A stretch of DNA of 64,000 bases from JBDHWG01 sp039810085. Its GTDB lineage: Bacteria; Chloroflexota; Anaerolineae; Epilineales; JAHCIE01. Of this stretch, positions 51,944-57,654 are shown piece by piece; position 1 is the first letter of the stretch; every line of letters begins with the position of its first letter. The translations under genes were made by a program, and so were the position numbers. The notes beneath the pieces were generated by a model. It was not told where the DNA came from. It saw only the letters and a program-made list of their open reading frames with translations, and made no database searches. Location of the stretch: assembly GCA_039810085.1 (NCBI GenBank), contig JBDHWG010000003.1, positions 186,001 to 250,000 on the forward strand, read 5' to 3'.

Positions 51944-53644
51944 ATGGTTAGGGAAACTATGCGTCACGTAAGACCCTGGCTGATTATCCTTGCTCTGTGC
52001 GCCCTTGCGCTAGGTGCTGTATCGACGGCATCAGCCGCCAAGTCGTATACCGCCGACCGCTACGACGTGGACATCGACGTGGCGTCGAACGGCTCGGCCA
52101 CCGTGACCGAGACCATCACGTTCCGCTTCTCCGGCGGGCCGTTCACCTTCGCGTTCCGCGGCATCCCGACACGCTACACCGGCGGCCTGAGCGCGTTCGA
52201 GGTCGAGGAGGAGGGCCGCGCCTACACACCAGGCAGTGGCCCAGGCACTTTCCAGATAGACCGGGCGCAAAGCAGCACCGAGATTCGCTGGTACTACGAG
52301 CCGACGACCGACTCGGCGCGGACGTTTACCCTGCGCTACAAGGTGGCCGACCTCGTTCGGCTTGACGAGGGCCAGGCCAACGTGCGCTGGGGCGCTGTCC
52401 CGCCCAACCACGACTACGCCATCGCTGCTAGCCGCGTGACAGTTCGGCTGCCGCAAGGCGCGAACACCCTGCGCACCCAGACCTGGGAGCACGACGGCGA
52501 CGTCCAGGCGAACGGCACGGTGACGACGTTCGAGGCGTCGAACATCGCTCCCAACGAGCAGTTCGTCGTCGGCGTCTGGGCGCCCCTCGCGGCCTTCAGC
52601 AACGTGCCACCAACGTGGCAGCGCGAGGACGAGGCGCGGGCAGCCCAGCAGCCGCTGCAAATCATGCTGATGACACTATTGTCCGGCGCAACGGTGCTCC
52701 TCGGCGCGCTGGGCTTACTCGCGCTGTACCGCCAGGCCCCGCGGACGCCCCGCGCTCCAAAGGAAGGCCCGCGCTACAGCCCGCCCGACAACTTGCCGCC
52801 GGCGCTGGCCGCCTCCATCGTGCGTGGCGGCTACGCGACGGGCACGCCCCTGGCGACGCTGTTCGACCTGGCGGAGCGGGGCATCCTGCGCCTCGAAGAG
52901 ATTCCCAAGGGCCACGGCATCTTCGACCGGCCCGATTTCGCCCTGATCCGCGAAGATACCAACGTGACACTCGCACCGTTCGAGCAGGCCGTCCTGGACG
53001 CGGCGTATGCCAAGGCGAATAACCCGACGACCGTGACGTCGCGCGACTTAGCGAAGGGCCTTCAGTCCGGCCAGCGCGCCATCAAGAAGGCGGTCGAAGC
53101 GAGTCTGACCGAGCTGAGCCTGCTCGACCCGGCCCGCGCTGCCGTCAGCCGGCGCATCACCATTGTCGGCGTCGTCCTGCTCGCGCTCATCGTCGTGCCG
53201 GTGGCGCTGACCTTGCTCTTTGGACCGGCAGCCATCATTCTTGCTGCGACACTGTTTCTGCTTGGCATGGCCGCGGTCATCCTGGGCGCGTCGCTCTCCA
53301 AGCGCACAGCAACGGGTGAGGTCGAGGCGGCGGCGTGGGGCGCATTCGAGGCGCACCTCAAGCAAGTCGCCGACGGCAAGACGCCGGAGCAGCCGGAGAT
53401 CATGGAACCGTACCTGCCGTATGCCACAGCGTTCGGCCTCGAAAAGAAGTGGGCGAAGCGGTTCGAGCTGGCCCACGCGCCAACGCCGGCCTGGTTCCAC
53501 GCCAGCAGCGGGGGCAGCGCGAACTGGTCCGGGTTCGTTGTGGCGGTGAATGCCGCATCCAGCTCGGCGGGCGCGTCGAGCGCGGCCGCCGGAGCCGCGG
53601 CCGCCGGCGGGGCGGCCGGTGGTGGCTCCAGCGGCGCGGGGTAA
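51944..53644 (+). CDS. DUF2207 membrane protein
   Basis: 566 residues: signal peptide/anchor (about 9-30), an extracytoplasmic beta domain (about 33-215, with YDVDIDVASNGSATVTETITFRFSGGPFTFAFRGIP and VRWGAVPPNHDYAI), a membrane span near 235, a cytoplasmic middle part resembling a winged helix (TGTPLATLFDLAERGILRLEE), two more spans near 410-445 and a Ser/Ala/Gly-only tail, as is usual in DUF2207. Function unknown. It ends two bases from the convergent end of the RiPP-like operon. Confidence 0.88.
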   Translation: MVRETMRHVRPWLIILALCALALGAVSTASAAKSYTADRYDVDIDVASNGSATVTETITFRFSGGPFTFAFRGIPTRYTGGLSAFEVEEEGRAYTPGSGPGTFQIDRAQSSTEIRWYYEPTTDSARTFTLRYKVADLVRLDEGQANVRWGAVPPNHDYAIAASRVTVRLPQGANTLRTQTWEHDGDVQANGTVTTFEASNIAPNEQFVVGVWAPLAAFSNVPPTWQREDEARAAQQPLQIMLMTLLSGATVLLGALGLLALYRQAPRTPRAPKEGPRYSPPDNLPPALAASIVRGGYATGTPLATLFDLAERGILRLEEIPKGHGIFDRPDFALIREDTNVTLAPFEQAVLDAAYAKANNPTTVTSRDLAKGLQSGQRAIKKAVEASLTELSLLDPARAAVSRRITIVGVVLLALIVVPVALTLLFGPAAIILAATLFLLGMAAVILGASLSKRTATGEVEAAAWGAFEAHLKQVADGKTPEQPEIMEPYLPYATAFGLEKKWAKRFELAHAPTPAWFHASSGGSANWSGFVVAVNAASSSAGASSAAAGAAAAGGAAGGGSSGAG

Positions 53645-53646
53645 AG

Positions 53647-53847
53647 CTAGGCGGCTACCCTGGGAAAGCGCCGGCAATACCAGCCCGTGTAGGGCAGCCA
53701 GCAGCAGAAGACGCCCGGCTGCGGGCTGTAACAGAACTGCGGCACGATTTCTTGACCGCGGTCGGGACTCCTCGGAGTCCCGACCGCGCGATAGTGGACG
53801 CTAGAACCATACAGCGCGGCTTCGGCTGTAAAACCTGGCATGCTCAT
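53647..53847 (-). CDS. Precursor-like peptide 3 of the RiPP-like locus (66 aa)
   Basis: Starts MSMPGFTAEAALYGSSVHYRA, the same N-terminal block as peptides 1 and 2. Then TPRSPDRGQEIVPQ and a core-like tail rich in aromatic residues and Cys (FCYSPQPGVFCCWLPYTGWYCRR). Cysteines at 39, 48, 49 and 58. ATG 53847 has AAGGAG nine bases upstream, as the other two do. The DNA coding residues 19-30 is a 32-bp palindrome absent from the other two genes. The tail differs completely from theirs, as expected for diversified products. Confidence 0.85.
   Translation of the reverse strand: MSMPGFTAEAALYGSSVHYRAVGTPRSPDRGQEIVPQFCYSPQPGVFCCWLPYTGWYCRRFPRVAA
53757..53788. repeat. Palindrome within precursor 3
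   Basis: Perfect 15-nt arms (53757-53771, 53774-53788) around TC. It lies at the change from leader-like to core-like sequence and stays in frame. Confidence 0.9.
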
Positions 53848-53878
53848 TAGCTCGTCTCCTTTCCCGACCACGCTTCCG

Positions 53879-54136
53879 TTAGTGGCAACATCTGTGGCGG
53901 CAAGCCGCACGGCAAGCAGCCGCGGCGCGCAGGCAACTGGCACGTGCCTGCGGGTTGGGAAGGTCCCAGCAATCCGAGGGATCGATGCATAGATCAACAC
54001 AGTTGCTCAGGCAAGTCGGGTTGCAATGGTAGGCGGGCTGTACCACCGCCCCAACCTGGTCTATGCTCCCTGCCTGACGGTATTGTTGGCGCGTCGTGTA
54101 GAGCGACGCGTCCGCCGTAAACCCTGGCATACTCAT
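53879..54136 (-). CDS. Precursor-like peptide 2 (85 aa)
   Basis: MSMPGFTADASLYTTRQQYRQAG begins it, then a cysteine-rich tail from residue 37: spacings C-x3-C-x3-C-x3-C-x5-C, then C68, C75, C79 and the ending RCCH. The block DCWDLP and the CCH end are shared with peptide 1. Ten cysteines in all within the last 48 residues. ATG 54136 follows AAGGAG. No signal peptide or membrane span. Confidence 0.88.
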   Translation of the reverse strand: MSMPGFTADASLYTTRQQYRQAGSIDQVGAVVQPAYHCNPTCLSNCVDLCIDPSDCWDLPNPQARASCLRAAAACRAACRHRCCH

Positions 54137-54199
54137 CGGGTCGTCTCCTTTCCAGCCATGCCCTTTGCTGCAGGACCTGGCTGCGTCGCCAGGCTTCCG

Positions 54200-54445
54200 T
54201 TAGTGACAACACTCGCGCCGGCACATGGCCCTGTAAGCCCTCTGGATAGCGCCGCAGTTCGCGCCCGGTGGGAGTTCCCAGCAGTCGGGCATACCGTCGA
54301 GGCAGTCGCCCAGGCATTCTAGATCGCAGTGAGGCAGTATTGTCTGTGGCACGATCATATCACCTGGTTCGAAGCTGCTAGCCTGCCAGTATTGTTCGCT
54401 CGTCATGTAGAGCGACGCTTCGGCCGTAAACCCTGGCATCGTCAT
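54200..54445 (-). CDS. Precursor-like peptide 1 (81 aa)
   Basis: MTMPGFTAEASLYMTSEQYWQAS, then IVPQ and a cysteine-rich tail: C40, C44, C48, C55, C64, C75, C79, C80 and final H81, including DCWELP. ATG 54445 is chosen because it is nine bases from AGGAG, while an upstream in-frame ATG (54454) touches the AGGAG itself. It is the first of the three peptides after the PatG-like gene. Shared leader with diverged tail is the key sign of a precursor family. Confidence 0.88.
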   Translation of the reverse strand: MTMPGFTAEASLYMTSEQYWQASSFEPGDMIVPQTILPHCDLECLGDCLDGMPDCWELPPGANCGAIQRAYRAMCRRECCH

Positions 54446-54473
54446 GATGTCCATCTCCTTTCGCGTCTGCACT

Positions 54474-55337
54474 TCATAGCTCATAGAAGGGCGACAGCTT
54501 GGTTACCAGGAACGGGAACTCCTCGGTGACGTCGACGCGCACAAAGTACCTGTCCATGACATCGGTCTGGCGGTTGGTGTAGGAGAAGATGACGTCGACG
54601 ACGTTGCGCACGCCGCTCAGGCGCGATGGCCGTACCTCCACACCGGTGAGCGAGAAGTTGCGCCCGAACAGATCGGTCGTCTGAGCGTAGATGTTGGGGT
54701 AACGCACCGCCAGGTAGTTGAGCGCGCGGTGCTCGTCGGTCGCGCCCGCGTTGTCGGCCATCAGCATAATCCGGTCGAACAGCTCGCCGGCCGCCGGCTC
54801 AAACTGCTCGGCCGCCATGTGCTCCGGCCGCGGGATCGCGCTGATGAGCGCGTTGCGGTCGAAGGACCACACCTGGTCGACGACGACAATCGGCGCCTGG
54901 AGGCCGTTGCACTGCTGCGGCGACGCCATACCGCCTCGTATGCCTACAACGACATCCAGGTCGTTGCGCTGCGGCTCCGCGCGAATTGCCTCTAGCAGCA
55001 AGTCCAGGTCGGCCGGGTCGCCCGGCACGAGAATGTACGTCTCCAGGCCCTCGATGGTCAGCACCCAGCATAGCTGGCGGGCCAGGTAGCGATTCTGGCG
55101 CTGCGAGAGCACAGCGTGAAACGCCTGGCGGTCGGTTCGACCGGCGGTCTCCGCGCGCCCCGTTGCCTGGGCAAATTCCCGTTCGACGCCCAGGCTAGGG
55201 AAGCGCGCTTCGATACGCCCAATGGCAAACACATAGGCGGGAGCGCTGCCCATGCCCTCGGATGCAGCGCCCCCTCCACACGTCGCGCAAGTACCCCCAT
55301 CAAGCTGAGGCGAAGATATCATCTGCGGTGGTTCCAT
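54474..55337 (-). CDS. Stand-alone protein resembling the C-terminal part of cyanobactin PatG
   Basis: 287 residues. After a short tail with a CATC-GGG motif (C17, C20), the block YVFAIGRIEARFPSLGVEREFAQATGRAETAG..TDRQAFHAVLSQRQNRYLARQLCWVLTIEGLETYIL and later VVVDQVWSFDRNALISAIP, DEHRALNYLAVRYPNIYAQT and VDVIFSYTNRQTDVMDRYFVRVDVTEEFPFLV match what I know of the C-terminal region of PatG-type cyanobactin macrocyclases. There is no protease domain in this chain; it is encoded separately two genes upstream. ATG 55337 follows AAGGAG. Confidence 0.85.
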   Translation of the reverse strand: MEPPQMISSPQLDGGTCATCGGGAASEGMGSAPAYVFAIGRIEARFPSLGVEREFAQATGRAETAGRTDRQAFHAVLSQRQNRYLARQLCWVLTIEGLETYILVPGDPADLDLLLEAIRAEPQRNDLDVVVGIRGGMASPQQCNGLQAPIVVVDQVWSFDRNALISAIPRPEHMAAEQFEPAAGELFDRIMLMADNAGATDEHRALNYLAVRYPNIYAQTTDLFGRNFSLTGVEVRPSRLSGVRNVVDVIFSYTNRQTDVMDRYFVRVDVTEEFPFLVTKLSPFYEL

Positions 55338-55381
55338 GCATCTTCTCCTTGTGGCAGCAGTACATCCCTGCGCCGCTGCCT

Positions 55382-55600
55382 CTACCTCTCCCGACGCCCG
55401 GAGAACACCATCCAGCGGTTCAACGCCGCCGCGCGTTGCGCACAGTCTCCACATGGAGCAATGCCCATCGCGGACGTGGCGCGCTTCACAACGTCGCCCA
55501 GGCCGATCTCCTCATCGACGATAAACCCCGGCAGCCGCACGCGATGCGGCTCGCGTGCCTGTCCAGCCGCAGCCGGCTCACTTGTGCCCCGCTCTGTCAT
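55382..55600 (-). CDS. Small LPGF-type protein of the RiPP-like locus (72 aa)
   Basis: MTERGTSEP.. then VRLPGFIVDEEIGLGDVVKRATSAMGIAPCGDCAQRAAALNRWMVF. The conserved part is a helix pair with a C-x2-C. The LPGF near its start recalls the MPGF of the peptides, which suggests shared recognition or common origin. ATG overlaps the protease stop (ATGA), with AAGGAG upstream. Possible roles: leader-binding adaptor, cofactor protein or another substrate. Confidence 0.75.
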   Translation of the reverse strand: MTERGTSEPAAAGQAREPHRVRLPGFIVDEEIGLGDVVKRATSAMGIAPCGDCAQRAAALNRWMVFSGRRER

Positions 55601-56523
55601 GTCTTCTCCTTCTTCATCGCCTGATAGGCTGCCCACGCATCGAGCAGGGGCGGGACGATGACGGCGCGACGCCGCGTGGCGTGGGTCATCGCGAGCTTTA
55701 TCTCTCCGGCCGTCGCGGTCGGGAATTCCGACCACAGGAGCGCCGCTGCCCCCGTCACAAACGGAGCCGCTACACTCGTCCCGCCCATCATCATCGGCTG
55801 GGTATCGACACCGAGGCTAGTCACGTCTGCACCCGCCGCGCCCAGCCCTCGTCGTCCAATCGACTCGCCGAAGTTCGACATAGCCAGCGGGCGGCCCTGG
55901 AGGTCATAACCCACCACCGGGATCACCCAGGGATGCCGCGTGATCGCGGAACTCCCCAGCGTACCCTGGTTGCCGGCCGCCGCGACGACGATCACGCCAC
56001 GCCGGGTTGCATAGTCCAACGCGTCCTGGAGCCTGCGATGGGAGCCGGACGAGGGTTGCGCCAGGGCGAGGCTCAAGTTCAACACGCGCGCCCCGGCCTC
56101 GATGCAATCGATAATCGCAGCCGCCAGGTCCTCGGGCGTGGCGCTCGGCATCGAGCTGTTCGCCGTCGTTGTCTCGCCGAAAATGGGCCGCACGAGGAGG
56201 GTGCAGCCCGAGCAAAGCGCAGGAGCAGTCGAGCCGCGCGCGGCACAAAGAATGCCCGCTACAAAAGTACCATGTTGACAGGCGATGCTGTCCGACTGCG
56301 CGCACGCTGCTCGTCCTGCTTCGCCTACCGGCCGGATGTTCTCTCGCACGAGGTCAGGATGCTCCAGGGCCACCGGCCCATCCAGCAGCCCAATCACGAT
56401 CTCGGCGCGGCCGCTGGTTCGGTTCACCAGCAGGTTGAGCTTAACAAGCTCCAGTGGGTCCATGTCTCTCGGCTTGTCAATGCGCTGCCGAAATCGTGCG
56501 ATTCCGGCGGCCTCGTACAGCAT
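55597..56523 (-). CDS. PatA/PatG-type subtilisin-like protease
   Basis: 308 residues with the full serine-protease triad: D48 in GLLDGPV, H84 in QHGTFVAGI, S250 in GGTSVAAPFVTGAA, plus oxyanion N185 in AAGNQG. No signal peptide, so it acts in the cytoplasm, as expected for leader removal in RiPP maturation rather than for a secreted subtilisin. Several cysteines (C74, C82, C93, C104, C107) lie between the His and the next helix. ATG 56523 is eight bases after the radical SAM stop; a longer frame overlaps that gene. Confidence 0.9.
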   Translation of the reverse strand: MLYEAAGIARFRQRIDKPRDMDPLELVKLNLLVNRTSGRAEIVIGLLDGPVALEHPDLVRENIRPVGEAGRAACAQSDSIACQHGTFVAGILCAARGSTAPALCSGCTLLVRPIFGETTTANSSMPSATPEDLAAAIIDCIEAGARVLNLSLALAQPSSGSHRRLQDALDYATRRGVIVVAAAGNQGTLGSSAITRHPWVIPVVGYDLQGRPLAMSNFGESIGRRGLGAAGADVTSLGVDTQPMMMGGTSVAAPFVTGAAALLWSEFPTATAGEIKLAMTHATRRRAVIVPPLLDAWAAYQAMKKEKT

Positions 56524-56530
56524 GGAAAAG

Positions 56531-57250
56531 CTAACCCTGGCGTATCGGCGCTTCGAGGGCGGCCCTGACAATGACCTCCTCCGGCGTCGGGATACCGAGA
56601 GGGAATACTTCCAGGCCACGGAGGGTGGCCGACTGCAATCCTAGCAGCCTATCCACGACCTCTTCGAGGGGGTGAATCTGGAGCAGCCGCGCGCCTTGCT
56701 CGGCGGCAAACTGGGCGACCCACTCCATCTCGTGGAGATTGTGCTGGGTAAGAGTGAAGATGAACCCGAAGGGGATACCAGCATGGCGCAGCCCATCCAG
56801 GCGTGCGGACATTTGCTCGAAGGCGCGCGGCGCCGCGCGAACACGGTTGTGGGACTCGGGAATGCCGTCTAGGCTGATGGCGAGGAGGTCCACCCGGCTG
56901 CGCAGCATGTCTAGGCGACGCTTGTCCAGCAGAATCCCGTTCGTCGTCACGGTGGCAAGTAGATTGCAGTGATGGACGTGATCGAGGAGTTCGGGGAGCG
57001 GCTTGTACAACAGCGGCTCGCCGCCGGAGAACGCGACGACGTTGTACCCTTCAGCGGAGGCGTCGCTGATAGCCTCCCGCAGAGTAGCGACAGGCAGAGT
57101 GTCTCGCTCCTCCGGACTGGAGAACGAGTAGCAATGAGTGCAGCGCAGGTTGCACCGTCGCGTCGGATGAACCTGCACAACGCGTGCAGCGCCAGTAGGG
57201 CCCACGGCAACTCCGCTATGTAAATTGCAGTACTCAGGTGATGTGCTCAT
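56531..57250 (-). CDS. Radical SAM enzyme of the RiPP-like locus
   Basis: 239 residues. The 4Fe-4S cysteines are C33, C37 and C40 in RRCNLRCTHCYS, followed by FSGGEPLLY (SAM binding), TTNGILLDKRRLDML and LAISLDGIPESHNRVR. It ends without the extra cysteines of a SPASM or twitch domain, so it carries a single cluster or has lost its C-terminus. It is the first gene after a consensus promoter, which implies it acts on the peptides encoded downstream. GTG 57253 directly before the ATG is also possible. Confidence 0.9.
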   Translation of the reverse strand: MSTSPEYCNLHSGVAVGPTGAARVVQVHPTRRCNLRCTHCYSFSSPEERDTLPVATLREAISDASAEGYNVVAFSGGEPLLYKPLPELLDHVHHCNLLATVTTNGILLDKRRLDMLRSRVDLLAISLDGIPESHNRVRAAPRAFEQMSARLDGLRHAGIPFGFIFTLTQHNLHEMEWVAQFAAEQGARLLQIHPLEEVVDRLLGLQSATLRGLEVFPLGIPTPEEVIVRAALEAPIRQG

Positions 57251-57362
57251 CACCGCGACGAGACGACGCTTATCGGAACTCGTGGCAGATGCGGCGGCAA
57301 GCGGAAGAGAGGATGCGCGTCAGAGTGAGAGAAAGATGCATACGCACACGAAGAAGGATATC

Positions 57363-57391
57363 ATTATACCACGAGAAGCGGCAAATGTCAA
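57363..57391 (-). promoter_or_regulatory. Consensus promoter of the RiPP-like operon
   Basis: On the minus strand TTGACA (57391-57386), exactly 17 bp, TATAAT (57368-57363): a perfect sigma-70 match. Start of transcription near 57356, leaving ~105 nt before the radical SAM ATG. Confidence 0.9.
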
Positions 57392-57436
57392 TACGTCCGC
57401 AGCTCTTTTTTGTGAAAATCCGACGAACGGCGCTCT

Positions 57437-57450
57437 CGAACAAGTGTTCC
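57437..57450. promoter_or_regulatory. Perfect Gram-positive-type SOS (LexA) box
   Basis: CGAACAAGTGTTCC fits CGAAC-R-N-R-Y-GTTYC at every position. It lies 46 bp upstream of the RiPP -35 and 205 bp before clpC. No lexA or SOS gene is adjacent, so the controlled gene is unclear. Confidence 0.45.
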
Positions 57451-57562
57451 CGCGTCCGTAAGGTTAGGTAAGGAATCATGCGCCCGATATCTCTAAACGG
57501 TTGAGATTAATCAACATACGTGAGTCGAACACGCTCAACTTTAGAACGAGCTGACGTAGGAG

Positions 57563-57595
57563 ACCCGACAGGTGTTGAATGACCTGTCGGGTTTT
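57563..57595 (+). terminator. Intrinsic terminator in the clpC leader
   Basis: Perfect 11-bp stem (57563-57573 with 57582-57592), 8-nt loop, then TTTT. It points toward clpC from a region with no gene upstream on that strand, so it ends either a small RNA or an attenuated leader. Confidence 0.75.
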
Positions 57596-57654
57596 GCCTA
57601 GACGACGCGGGTATAACGAGACAGTTAGTTTCCTTACGAAAGGCTTGACACGCT

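Noticed and set aside
54445..54484. Upstream starts for precursor 1 (54484 and 54454)
   Set aside because: The 54454 ATG touches the AGGAG itself and 54484 lies before it; the ATG at 54445 has proper spacing and matches the start of peptides 2 and 3.
56531..57253. Radical SAM gene disrupted by frameshift
   Set aside because: No continuation with extra cysteines is visible in the other frames before the protease start, so truncation is not supported.
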